Shown: positions 29,862-40,608 of the stretch, piece after piece
Layout: each line of letters starts with the position of its first letter
Numbering within the stretch: position 1 is the first letter of the stretch
Program-made: the position numbers and the translations under genes
The notes under the pieces: generated by a model
What the model was told of the DNA's origin: nothing
Database searches by the model: none
Seen by the model: the letters and a program-made list of their open reading frames with translations, nothing else
Assembly (NCBI GenBank): GCA_963707275.1
Contig: CAVPPH010000006.1
Coordinates: 186,001-250,000 of the forward strand
Length of the DNA stretch: 64,000 nucleotides
Direction: 5' to 3'
Source of the DNA: JACKBK01 sp963707275
GTDB taxonomy: Bacteria > Chloroflexota > Anaerolineae > JAAEKA01

Positions 29862-29893
29862 AAAAAGCCGCCCGGCAATGCCAGGCGGCTTTC
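29862..29893 (-). terminator. groES-groEL terminator
   Basis: On the minus strand AAGCCGCC and GGCGGCTT form a GC-rich stem with a short TGGCATTGCC apex, followed by TTTTTG. It lies directly after the groEL stop at 29924. Confidence 0.85.
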
Positions 29894-29923
29894 ATTTTGC
29901 TTTGTTTTGCAATCCCAGAAAAC

Positions 29924-31569
<1,646 letters not shown>

Positions 31570-31631
31570 TTCAGTGCTCCTTATCTGTTCTTACGTAGTA
31601 GCAGTGTCTGTTGACAAGTTCTGCTCTCGGG

Positions 31632-31920
31632 CTAGCCGACGATCGCCAGAATGTCGCTCTCGCGCAGGATGAGGTACTTGACGCCGTCCATCTTGACCTC
31701 GGTGCCGGCGTACTTGGCGTACAGCACACGATTGCCGACTTCGACGTCCATCGCGATGCGGCTGCCGTCTTCCTTGCGCGCAGCCGGGGCCAACGGCCAG
31801 GACCTCGCCCTCCTGGGGCTTTTCCTTGGCGGTCTCCGGCAGAATGATGCCAGAAGCGGTCTTCTCTTCCTGCTCGATCGGCTTAACCACCAGTCGATCA
31901 CCAAGCGGCTTGAGGTTCAT
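31632..31920 (-). CDS. groS: 10 kDa co-chaperonin GroES (frameshifted)
   Basis: MNLKPLGDRLVVKPIEQEE, then KTASGIILPETAKEKPQEG and VLAVGPG, a break near 31785, then MDVEVGNRVLYAKYAGTEV and LILRESDILAIVG: the complete GroES fold of about 96 residues including the mobile loop (KTASGIILP). It forms the lid of GroEL. First gene of the bicistronic groES-groEL operon, about 60 nt before groEL. Confidence 0.95.
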
Positions 31921-31980
31921 GGTTCCTTTACCTCCGTAATGGTGAACTGATTTATTGTTTCCAACGTCTACAGAAAACCG

Positions 31981-32007
31981 TTAGCACTCAAGTCACGAGA
32001 GTGCTAA
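31981..32007 (-). promoter_or_regulatory. CIRCE operator (HrcA binding site)
   Basis: TTAGCACTC, 9-base spacer, GAGTGCTAA: a perfect CIRCE inverted repeat, about 60 nt upstream of the groES start. HrcA binds CIRCE as a heat-shock repressor. A TTGTAA hexamer lies just beyond it, but no clear -10 could be fixed. Confidence 0.97.
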
Positions 32008-32186
32008 CGGGGATAGTTTACAACAGCTTATCGAAACGGCCAAATCCCGGAACAGCTGACTTAGTCGACAAAGAACCGCGGAGGGCACAGAGGTTGGTAG
32101 TGCGAACGGACATTTCTTACAACGCGGTCAATCAGCCACAGCTCAGCCTGATCCTTCAGGATCCCAGTAAAACCGCAGTCTTGCGA

Positions 32187-33378
32187 CTACGCGACTCTGC
32201 GTAAAGTTGCTACGGAACGCTGCCGGCAGCTCGCCTCCGCACTCGAGAATGCTGGACTCGGCGTCGTCGGTGCGGGATCATGTCCCGGTCAGTCAGCAGC
32301 GCCCGCTGCAGCCAGGGCACGGCGCTGTCGCAGTCGACTGCTTCGATGTTGAGATAGGAGCGTCCGATGATGTAGAAATTGATGGCCGAACTCGCTGCCC
32401 AGATCGATGGCCTTGGTCATGTTCTCGATCGCTTCTTCGTAGACTCGTCGCAGATACAGCCCGACGCCCAAGCTGCTGGTAGGCGTCCGGCATGTCCGGC
32501 TTCAGCTCCACCGCCTTGCGCAGCTCGCGCAGCCCCAGTTCCTGGTCGCCGGTCTGAAAGAGGGTCTTGCCCAGCTCAAAGCGCAGCCAGGGATCGTCGG
32601 GCGCACCGGTGCAGCCCGCGACGGAACATGCCGATCGCCTCGTCGAAATTATCCAGCGCCCGATAGTTGCGCCCCATGATCAGGTAGATGAACGGCAGGT
32701 TCGGCTCCAGTGCGGCCGCCTGCTCGTAGTACGCCAGCGCCTCGGTGTATTTGCCCTGCACCTCGTAGGAATAGCCCAGAATACGGATGGCGTCGAAGTT
32801 GCGCGAATCCAATTCCAGCGCCGTCTCGGCCTCCTGCACCGCCTGCCGCCAGCTTCCCAGATCGGCCAGCACCTCTGCCAGGGTTGCGTGTGTCTCCGGC
32901 AATGAACGGGTCCATTTCGACGGCAAGCTGGGCCAGGCCATAAGACTCGTCGTACTCGCCGTTCCAGTCCAGCGCGGACGCCAGAGCAGCCTGGTTGCGC
33001 GCATCGTCGCCGTTGATCTCTACCGCCTTGCGGGCGGCGCTGACCGCTTCACCGTAGCGGCTGGCAAAGACCAGCAGCCGCGCCATATCCCGCCATACCT
33101 CGTCGTTGTCCGGCTCGCGCTCGGCCACTATCGCCAGCACATCGGCGGCTTCCGACACCTTGCCCTGCTCACGCAACGCGGCCGCCTCGTCCAGAAAGGA
33201 AAGCGTGGAGCGGGTCGGACGTAGGCGCAGGCGTCGGAGTTTCGAAGGGATTGCGCAGCAGGTCGAACTGCTGGGTGGCAACGTAGCCAACAGCCAGCAG
33301 CGCCACGAGGGCAATCAGCAGGATAGGCAGCGGGGAGCCCTTGCGCCGTCGGTAGGTGGGTCGATCTTTCAGATACAT
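32187..33378 (-). CDS. Membrane-anchored TPR-repeat protein (frameshifted)
   Basis: Starts MYLKDRPTYRRRKG, then one transmembrane helix (PILLIALVALLAVGYV) and a TP-rich stretch. Tetratricopeptide repeats follow in several frames: EQGKVSEAADVLAIVAEREP, SRYGEAVSAARKAVEING, NFDAIRILGYSYEVQGKY, DNFDEAIGMFRRGL and VYEEAIENMTKAIDLG. At least four indels lie between 33190 and 32300, and the 3' end is approximate. TPR arrays mediate protein interactions; no catalytic domain is seen. Possibly an envelope assembly factor. Confidence 0.75.
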
Positions 33379-33391
33379 GGGTACGGGATTG

Positions 33392-34190
33392 TCAGTTCAG
33401 TTCAGGCAGTCCGGCGCGCGCGCTGCGCAACCCGGTCAGCAGCGCATCGTGCATCGTCTGGACGCCGTTGCTGGCCAGCATGTTCCGGTCGCCGGGCTGC
33501 CAGGGCCGCCCGCTGTAGGTGGTCGGCTAGCCCGCCCGCCTCGCGGATCATCAGCACGGCCGCGGCGGCATCCCAGACCTGAATGCCCCGTTCCCAGTAG
33601 CCGTCCAGCCAGCCGCAGGCGACCCAGGCCATGTCCAGCGCGGCCGAGCCGGCCCGCCGCACGCCGCGCGTCTTGGGCATGAAATAGCTGAACTCGGCCA
33701 GGTTGTTGTCGGGATTGGTGGCCCGGTCGTAGGCAAAGCCGGTGGCCAGCAGGCTGCGGCCCAGCTCAGCCGTGTCGGAGACGTGCATCCGCTGGCCGTT
33801 GCGCCAGGCGCCCTGACCGCGCTCGGCCCAGAAGGTGTCGTCGCGCAGCGGGTCGTAGATCACGCCCAGCATGGCTCGCCGTCCACCAGCAGCGCGATGG
33901 ACACGGCAAAACACCGGGAAGCCGTGCGCAAAATTGGTCGTGCCATCCAGCGGGTCGATGACCCAGACCGGACCGTTGGCAGGCAGCGTCTCGCCCAACT
34001 CCTCGCCAAACAGGGCGTGGTCGGGAAACTCGCGGCGCAAGCCGTCGATGATCAGCCGCTCCGACGCCAGATCGGTCTCGGTGACCAGATCGACGCCGCT
34101 CTGCTTGGTGTGGATCAGCGATGCGCCGTTTTCATGGCCCTGGCGCAGCAGCTCGCCAGCCTGGCGAGCAAGTTCGATGTGAAGTTTCAA
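33392..34190 (-). CDS. Inositol-monophosphatase-family phosphatase (frameshifted)
   Basis: About 265 residues. The metal-binding signature is intact: GEELGE, then WVIDPLDGTTNFAHGFP, and the second motif IQVWDAAAAVLMIREAGG. A compensating insertion/deletion near 33870-33895 garbles a dozen residues. A further indel near 33532 shifts the end; corrected, the protein ends GLPELN at 33392. The Mg-dependent, Li-sensitive family dephosphorylates inositol phosphates and other sugar phosphates; the exact substrate cannot be told. Degenerate repeats lie just upstream of the start. Confidence 0.88.
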
Positions 34191-34199
34191 GCATAGTTT

Positions 34200-34282
34200 G
34201 TGGTTGGTAGTTCGATAGTTGGAGTGAAGTGGGAAGTCACCGGTCAGCCGGTCTCTGATCTACTGGCCAACTGTTCACCGGT
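34200..34282. repeat. Short degenerate intergenic repeats (block A type)
   Basis: Tandem-like words TCACCGGTCAGCCGGT, TTCACCGGTTACTGATC and ACCGGTTAC fill the gap between two minus-strand genes. They match, in reverse orientation, the block A words at 35157 and 37850. Confidence 0.6.
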
Positions 34283-35151
34283 TACTGATCACCGGTTACT
34301 TCCGCTGCCTCCTGCAACGCGGTCAGGCATTTGCGCGGGACGAAGATGGAGCCCAGCGGCGCGCCGGCGCTGCCCTTCGCCGTGGAAATCAGAGCCGCCG
34401 GTGATCAGCAGGTTGTAGCGCGCGCGCCAACGCCAGCAGCCGGTCGATGTGCACCGGCGTGTAATATGGGATAGTAGACCTCGAGGCCGGCCAGTCCGGC
34501 CTCCGACCAGTTCCGGCAGCGACTGTTCCACCGGCATCGGTTCCAGTGTCCGCCCGCTCATCAGCACGATGAAGGGATGGGCAAAGACCGGCAGGCCGCC
34601 AACGCTGCGAATCAACCGGCAGGCGTCCACAGGCGAGCAGCTTGGCGCGCTCGACGTAGGCCGGGCCGGTGCGCCCGATGAAGCGGTCAAACGCCTCGGC
34701 TTTGGTGCGCACATGGCCCGCCTCGATCAGCGCCTGGGCGACATGCGGCCGGCCGATCGCGCCGTCGCCGGCCAGTTCCTGGATGCGCTCGAACGGACAC
34801 CGGGTAGCCCAGACTCGGTCAGCTGGCGCGCCATGCCTTCGGCGCGACCGACACGGCCCACGCGCAGCCGCTGCAACTCAGCCTGGAAGCGCGGCTCCTC
34901 GTAGTTCAAATAGTAGCCCAGCATGTGTAGCTCGCCGTCGGGCACGTCGCAACTCAAGTTCGACGCCGGGACGATCTCGACTGCCAAGACGCTCGCCGGC
35001 CGCCAGCGCCTCCGCCAGCCCTTCGGTCGAGTTGTGGTCGGTCACCGCGATCGTGTGCAGCCCAGACTCCAGCGGCGAACTCGACAAGCTGCGCGGGCGA
35101 AAGCCGCCCGTCGGAGGCGATGGTGTGGCAGTGCAGGTCGATGTAGTTCAT
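34283..35151 (-). CDS. PHP-domain phosphoesterase (frameshifted)
   Basis: ATG 35151 begins MNYIDLHCHTIASDGRLSP, the first PHP metal motif (HxH). TIAVTDHNSTEGLAEAL supplies the second, VFAHPF a further His, and GSDFHG the terminal Asp/His pair. At least five indels interrupt the gene between 35110 and 34380, but each segment matches the family in order; corrected, it ends AEVTGDQ at 34283. PHP proteins of this size include phosphoesterases such as TrpH/YciV, which hydrolyse 3',5'-bisphosphates and short RNA. Specific substrate not determined. Confidence 0.82.
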
Positions 35152-35156
35152 TTTCA

Positions 35157-35249
35157 GTGATCGGTAACGGTAAGCGGTGAACAGTGGCGGAGGGTCGGAA
35201 ACGGAAAACGAGCGCATAGGATCGTCACCTTGTCACCCGGTCACCCCTC
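35157..35249. repeat. Composite intergenic repeat (block A then block B)
   Basis: Block A: CAGTGATCGGTAACGGTAAG. Block B: TCACCTTGTCACCCGG continuing into CTCACCCTGTCAC. Same order as at 37850-37990. It occupies the whole gap from 6 nt upstream of the PHP gene start to the end of the M28 gene. Confidence 0.7.
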
Positions 35250-37281
35250 TCACCCTGTCACTCCTCCCCCATCGCGCCAGCGAATCAGATCGCCTAGCTT
35301 CCAGGATCTCGAAGTAGCTGGTGATCTCGGCGTCGAAGCGATGGCCGGTCTCCTGAAATACCTTGTCGATGATCTCAGCGACGCTAGCGCTGGCCGTCGG
35401 CCCAGTACTCGGCCAGGCTGCGGGCTGTCCACCATAGGTTGCCGGCCTGTCGGCTGGCCTGCCAGAGAGCGTCGCGGCTCTGCGGGTCGTCGCCCTCCTC
35501 CAGGCTGCGCAGCGCTACCGGGCCGCGGTATTGCCGCTGCGGGATCAGGTTAGCTGGCCGGGGTGTTGTCCGTTGACAAGTCACCGGACGGCGGCAGGTC
35601 TTCGCTGCCCAGCGCCATGGCGCAGTTGCGAAATACATGTCTCGGCCCGACTCAACTCACGGCGGGCCGCCTCGTTCAGCTCCGCGCTGAGCTCGGCCAC
35701 CAACCCGCCGCAGCCCGGCCACAGCCGCTCCAGGCTTTGCAAGGCCGTCATGTCGCAGTCGATGCGGTGAGCCATCAGCCGGCCCGCAGGTCACGGCGCA
35801 GGTCGCGCGACTCGTGGCCAGCTCATCGGCGCCCAGCGCAACGGTGATGGCTGCCTGGGTACGCCAGACCAGCCGGCACTGCCGCCGGGTGACGATCTCG
35901 TGGCCCAGCCAGGTCGCAATGCGCTCGATCGCGCCAGGCCATCAGATAGGCGTAGGCCGCGGCCAGGCTGCCGATGCGCGCCAGCATGTCGGGATCGACC
36001 TTGTCCAGCGTATCCTCGGAGGTGTGGTAGAAACCGGTCGGGCCACTGGTCAAGCATCGGCGTCGGCACGCCGACGGTCGGATCGGAAAGGATGTAGTGG
36101 TCGCTGCCGCCGCTGAAGGAGGTAACCGCGTGGCGGACCGCGAAGCGCTGCTCAGCTCCGAACGGGCCGTGTCCGTCGCTGTCGCCGTTGAGCATATCCC
36201 ACAACCGCTTCATCAGCACCGGCGCAAAGGAGGCCATGGCCTCGGGCGGCTGCTCGATGTTGAAGGTGCTGTGACAGCGCTCCTGGTTCTGGCCCACCAT
36301 GTCCAGGTTGACCGCGGCCACGGTGCGGGCCAGCCGTTCCTCGTTGTTGGCCAGATAGGCGTAGGTGCCGGTCATCTCCGGCATCCAGAGGAAGCGAATC
36401 CCGCGGCATGGGCGGCCCCAGCGTGCCGTCGTCGATCAGGCGGCGCAGCGTGGCAGCGATCTCGATGGTCGCGGCGGCGCCGGAGGCGTTGTCGTTGGCC
36501 GATGGCTGGGGATGGCAGAGATGCGACACCACCAGCACCTCGTCGTCGCTCTGGCCGGGGATGAAGGCGGCTGACGACCTCGAAGGCGCCGTCGTAGAAC
36601 GCACTGACCACGTGGGCGCGCACCCGCACGGGCAGCGTTCTGGCGCAGCCGGCGGCCCTGGCGCGGCGTCAGGACAAAGCCAAAGCAGCGCGGCTCGTCC
36701 GCGCCCCACCAGAACGAGGTATACTGGCGTGCGTCGGGCAGATCCAGCGGGCCGCGGCCGGGCGCGGAAGTCGCCATGCCGTCGAACAGGATGCCAGCCG
36801 CGCCGCGTCGCCGCACCGCCAGGTCGTAGACGCGGCTGCAGGTCGCCGTCGGTCAGCACCAGCTTGCCGGCCACGTCCAGCCCGTCGTAGTGGTCATGCT
36901 GCGTGCCATCTGTCAGCACCACCACCTCGAAATCGCCCTGCACGGCCGCGCTGCGCTGAATGATGGACATCGGCACCGCCTCGAAGTCGCACAGGCGCTC
37001 GATAGCCTGCTCGCCTTGCAGCAGGTCGAGCGTCGCCCGCGAGCAGGCCCACTCCTGGAAGCTCTCGATGGTCCAGAAGGTGCGTCTGGTGGTCGGCAGG
37101 GTAGCTCAGCACCTCGGTGAACAGGCCGGCGCTGTCCAGTTCCGCTTCCACGTAGCCGCGCCGCTTCCCGATAGCCAGGACTGGCCTGGATGCGATGATA
37201 CTGGCTGATGCTGGCGATGTGCCGTTTGGCCCGCTCGCCGGAGTAGGCGAGGCGGATGGCGTTCAGGGTGGTATCAAACAT
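35250..37281 (-). CDS. M28-family metallo-aminopeptidase (many frameshifts)
   Basis: ATG 37281 overlaps the Nudix stop. The assembled order is: N-terminal region MFDTTLNAIRLAYSGERAK; a PA-like insert (DLAVRRRGAAGILFDG); then the M28 zinc motifs VSHLCHPQPSANDNASGAA, DMVGQNQERC and YHTSEDTLDKVD (His ligand). A C-terminal domain of about 200 residues ends near 35250. More than six indels split the frame, and exact joins are unclear, as is the end. The two zinc ions bound by His/Asp/Glu support aminopeptidase activity. It follows the Nudix gene in a likely two-gene unit. Confidence 0.82.
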
Positions 37282-37842
37282 CGAGTTGCTCCATGCAGCG
37301 GTCGTGTTCGTGGCGGCAGTTAACTGCGCCGATGAAGTGGCGGTTTCGCCAGACCATCGCCCAGACATCAGAGGCACGGGTCGAGGCAAAGGCCAGTTCA
37401 TCCCACGGGATGCCAGCCTGCGAGCAAACCAACACGCCTCGCTGACGTCGTCCTGCGCCTGCAACTGGCCGCCGACCGGATGGCCGCCGAAGTAGACCAG
37501 CACGCCCGGCTTGTCAGGGTTGGTGATACGCGAAAATCCCATGAACCCGTCCAGCGCAACCGCGAGGCCGGTCTCCTCGGCCACTTCGCGCACGGCCGTC
37601 TCCTCAGGCAACTCGCCCGGATCGACAAAGCCGGCCGGCAGCGCCCAGTAGCCGATGCGCGGCGACACGCCCCGCCGCACCAGTAACACGGTGTCACCCT
37701 CGGTCAACAACACCGCCGCGGCCATCTTGGGATCCTGAAACTGTACGAAGCCGCAGGCATCGCAAGCTGGCCGCTCTCTGCCCGCGACCTCACGCACAAT
37801 CAACGACGTGGCGCAGTAGGGACAGAATTGGTAGGGTTTCAT
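37274..37842 (-). CDS. Nudix hydrolase with zinc ribbon (frameshifted 3' end)
   Basis: About 188 residues. The N-terminal zinc ribbon has FCPYCATSL and CDACG. The Nudix box reads GFVDPGELPEETAVREVAEE followed by TG (consensus Gx5Ex7REUxEExGU, Glu ligands for Mg). An indel near 37410 shifts the last 60 residues; corrected, it ends CMEQLDV with TGA at 37274, overlapping the M28 start by 8 nt. The zinc-ribbon layout resembles NudC-type NAD pyrophosphatases, but the NudC SQPWPFPxS motif is absent, so the substrate is left open. Confidence 0.88.
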
Positions 37843-37847
37843 GGGAA

Positions 37848-37990
37848 TCAGTGATCGGTAAACGGTAATCAGTCAACGGTTAGCGGAAGTCAGCGACCAG
37901 AAATCAGAGATCAGAGGTCAGAAAGCGCAGGTCAGAAAGCGCAAGCACATTCACCGTGATCGCTCGCTCTCCCACTCACCTTGTCACCCA
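37848..37990. repeat. Composite intergenic repeats (block A, AGGTCAG words, block B)
   Basis: In order: CAGTGATCGGTAAACGGTAA, then repeated CAGAAATCAGAGATCAGAGG-type words with AGGTCAGAAAGCGCA in near-duplicate, then CTCACCTTGTCACCCACTCA and CCCTGTCAC. It starts 6 nt upstream of the Nudix ATG and runs to the URO-D gene stop. No ORF. Confidence 0.7.
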
Positions 37991-37991
37991 C

Positions 37992-38967
37992 TCACCCTGT
38001 CACGCCCCGCCGCAGCGCGCGCAGGTTGCTCAACGGCGAGTTAGTCATCGTGACGCAGCCGGTGGACAGGATGAGCCGCCGGCCGCCGGTTTGCGCGATG
38101 GCGTCGGCAGCCTCGCGGCGCACGTCGTCCGGTGTGCCATGATGGACAGTCCAGCGGTCCAGGCCGCCGGACAGCGCCTGCGGCAGGATCGCAGCGGCCT
38201 CAGCCAGGCTGGGACCGGCCTCGCGGTCGTGCCAGTTGACGGCCTGCACCGGGTAGTCGCTGAACATGTCCAGGTAAACGCCGCAGGCCGTGGGTGTGCA
38301 GCATGTTGAACCAGTGGCCGCCGGCCGCCTCCAGAATGCGCAGATCAAACGCCTTGCCGAAACGGTCGTACTCGTCGCGGTTGAGATGTACCGGGTCGGC
38401 CCACTGCGCGGCGTAGTAGATGCCGGCGACGCCGGTGTCCGCCAGCGACTCGACGAAACGGATGATGCTGTGCGTAATGACCTCAAAGCCGGCCAGCACT
38501 GCGTCTGGGTGTTCGCGCAGATGCGGCAACAAGGTTCGGCCCGGCCAGATGGCGCGCCTGCGCCAGCGGGCTGAAGACGGTCATGATCACCGGCACGTCA
38601 GGGCCAAGCGACTTGCACAGGTCAGGCGGACGGCCTCGCGCGCCATGGCCAGCCAGCCGCGGCCGGGATCCAGCACTGGCAAGGTCAGCCAGTCCTCGGG
38701 CCGGTCGATGACGTGGTTGCGATAAGCGCTGGTACCCTCGTCGCCGCCGCTCCACTCGATCTCGACGCCCCAGTCCTGGGTGCAATACGAGCTGGCCGGG
38801 GTGATCTTCAACAGGTCGAAGTCGTAGGTCTGCTGCCACCAGACGTGTGCGGCGGCCAGGTCTGCCGCGCGTTGGTCGTCGCCGGGAAAATGGCGCCACA
38901 GGGCGACAGCCGGCCTGTCAACTGCCTCGCCGGCGACTGTCGCTTCCAGTCGCTCGCGTTTGTTCAT
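37992..38967 (-). CDS. Uroporphyrinogen-decarboxylase-like (URO-D superfamily) protein (frameshifted)
   Basis: ATG 38967 begins MNKRERLEATVAGEAVDRP, the standard URO-D superfamily opening. FSPLAQARHLAG, HSIIRFVESLADTGVAGIY and the late VDRWTVHHGTPDDVR-like end (WTVHHGTPDDV) follow in order. Indels near 38610, 38545 and 38285 break the frame. Total length, about 325 residues, fits both true HemE and the corrinoid methyltransferase relatives (MtaA/CmuA-like). No other heme gene is nearby, and the canonical HemE RQAGR-type motif is absent, so a methyltransferase-like or unknown role is more likely. Confidence 0.8.
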
Positions 38968-39045
38968 GGAATCCACGGAGTACTCCTGCTTCCGGGTTCG
39001 TAGTCGCGGCTTGTTACTCTGTAAACAAAGAAACCACGAATATCT

Positions 39046-39143
39046 TTGCGAGGCTCGGCGAAGCAATCTCTCCGGTGGTTCAGAGAGACACTTGCGCCTG
39101 CGCGCAGTGCAGGTGTTGCTTCGCGGCCGCGGCTCGCAATGAC
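39046..39143. repeat. REP-like palindromic element
   Basis: TTGCGAGGCTCGGCGAAGCA at one end mirrors TGCTTCGCGGCCGCGGCTCG and CAATGAC at the other, with an inner hairpin-forming CTGCGCGCAG. This TTGCGAG...GAAGCAATCT style is a widespread bacterial intergenic repeat (established for several phyla). 38968-39195 holds nothing else recognisable. Confidence 0.65.
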
Positions 39144-39195
39144 ACAAGTGTACTTTGTCTACAGCATAATTAGCCGCTACTACGAACTGAAAACG

Positions 39196-39936
39196 TCACT
39201 CTTCGACGTAGCCCTCGATGGTCACGTAAATCTCGGGCGGTTTTTTGCCGGCCGGGTCGGTGACGATGTATATGACAGGGTAGCGGTGAACGAGATGTTC
39301 TTGCTGCGGGAACTCCCAGCCCTGCGCCCGCCAGATGATTCGCTTGCCGGCCATATCATAGGTATACAACTCCAGCGGCAGTGCTTTGAAACGCTCTTCG
39401 TCGCCCTTGAACCACTTGGTGGAGTTGGCATAGTCGGGCCGGGCGATGGCCTCCCACTGGTAGGCGGCCAGTTCAGCCGCTCTGGTCTCCAGTTCCGCCT
39501 GCGCAACCGCGCGCTGCTCAGCTTCGTCCCAATCCAGCGGCTGCCAGTTGCCGACCGAAAACGTGGAACCGCTCACTTCGCCTGACGCCTCTACCAGCAG
39601 CGGACTGGCAACGTCCAGACCCGTCGTGGCGTATTGCCGGCAGAGAAGCTGGCCGCCCTCCAGCCGGCACAGGGCCAGGGAGGTATCGCCCGCGCCGCTG
39701 CGCCCGTACAGGCCGCGCAGGTTGGCCGCCGGACCTTCGGGCAGCGGATCGGCCGGCTGCAAGAAAGTCGTTTCGGCCGCGTCGTGAAAGAGGACTGGTA
39801 CCTTCGCGCGCGTGGCCAGCGGCTGGCCAGATACCGGCGCAAGCCCCTGGCTGCCGCCACAGCCGGCCAGCAGGAGCGCCGTCATTACAATAAGCAACAG
39901 CGGCTTCATGGCCGCTGCCCGGGTTTGTCTCGTCAT
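39196..39936 (-). CDS. Hypothetical lipoprotein
   Basis: 246 residues from ATG 39936 (GGAGAAAGG just upstream); ATG 39909 is the alternative. Signal peptide with lipobox LLLAGC. A mature region of about 220 residues shows no domain I recognise: Trp/Tyr-rich beta segments (STFSVGNWQPLDWDEAEQRA, YANSTKWFKGDEERF, YPVIYIVTDPAGKKPPEIYV). Monocistronic by spacing, divergent from the GNAT gene. Function unknown. Confidence 0.75.
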   Translation of the reverse strand: MTRQTRAAAMKPLLLIVMTALLLAGCGGSQGLAPVSGQPLATRAKVPVLFHDAAETTFLQPADPLPEGPAANLRGLYGRSGAGDTSLALCRLEGGQLLCRQYATTGLDVASPLLVEASGEVSGSTFSVGNWQPLDWDEAEQRAVAQAELETRAAELAAYQWEAIARPDYANSTKWFKGDEERFKALPLELYTYDMAGKRIIWRAQGWEFPQQEHLVHRYPVIYIVTDPAGKKPPEIYVTIEGYVEE

Positions 39937-40055
39937 GCCTTTCTCCGCGGGCACAGCTTCGCGCCCAGCTTGAGGATGATAGCATAGAAGAGAGGACGGG
40001 TCAAAGCAAGGCTCAGCACGGGAACACGGATTCCAGTGCAGACGGCACGACAGGC

Positions 40056-40061
40056 TATAAT
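40056..40061 (+). promoter_or_regulatory. -10 element of GNAT gene
   Basis: TATAAT 9 nt before ATG 40070, so transcription would begin within a couple of bases of the start codon (near-leaderless). No good -35 is visible. Confidence 0.5.
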
Positions 40062-40069
40062 GCCAATCG

Positions 40070-40552
40070 ATGACTCTCTCCATCAGACTGCTAACCACGG
40101 CCGACGAGCCGTTTTTGTGGAACATGCTGTACCATGGGCTGTACGTGGCGGCCGGCCAGCCGCCGTTTTCGCGGGATATCCTCCTTGAACCGGGTATCAG
40201 GCGCTACGGCGCAGGCTGGGGCCGGTCTGGCGATGTGGGTGTGGTCGCGGAAGCGGCGGATCAGGCGGTCGGCGCGGCCTGGCTGCGCCTTTGGCCTGCT
40301 GACGATCAGGGATATGGTTTTGTTGACAACGCGACCCCGGAGCTGTCGATTGCCGTGCTGCCTGAGTACCGCGGCCAGGGGATTGGAGGCCAGTTGCTGA
40401 CTCGCCTGCTGGAAGCCGCCCGCGCCAACTTCACGGGTGTAAGCTTGAGCGTGCAACGCGACAATCAGGCCATGGAATTGTATCGGCGCTTCGGGTTCGA
40501 GGTCGTCTGTGAAGATGGTGACTTGTTGACGATGATCATGCGCTGGAGTTAG
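40070..40552 (+). CDS. GNAT-family N-acetyltransferase
   Basis: 160 residues with GNAT motifs in order: N-terminal IRLLTTADEPFLWNML, strand-4 ELSIAVLPEYRGQGIGGQLL (acetyl-CoA pyrophosphate loop R/Q-G-x-G) and the C-terminal LSVQRDNQAMELYRRFGFE motif of RimI/YhbS-like enzymes. It transfers acetyl from acetyl-CoA to an amine; the acceptor is unknown. It stands alone, with a hairpin repeat at its 3' side separating it from the convergent plsY. Confidence 0.88.
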   Translation: MTLSIRLLTTADEPFLWNMLYHGLYVAAGQPPFSRDILLEPGIRRYGAGWGRSGDVGVVAEAADQAVGAAWLRLWPADDQGYGFVDNATPELSIAVLPEYRGQGIGGQLLTRLLEAARANFTGVSLSVQRDNQAMELYRRFGFEVVCEDGDLLTMIMRWS

Positions 40553-40567
40553 CGCGCCACATGGATA

Positions 40568-40600
40568 GGTGACAGTCACTTTCAGAAAGTGACTGTCACC
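40568..40600. repeat. Perfect 15-bp inverted repeat, GTGACAGTCAC family copy 1
   Basis: GGTGACAGTCACTTT and AAAGTGACTGTCACC flank a 3-base loop. It lies between convergent genes, so it may also act as a terminator, though T-tracts are short. A second, longer-looped copy is at 49268-49327. Confidence 0.8.
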
Positions 40601-40608
40601 GCCAAGCG

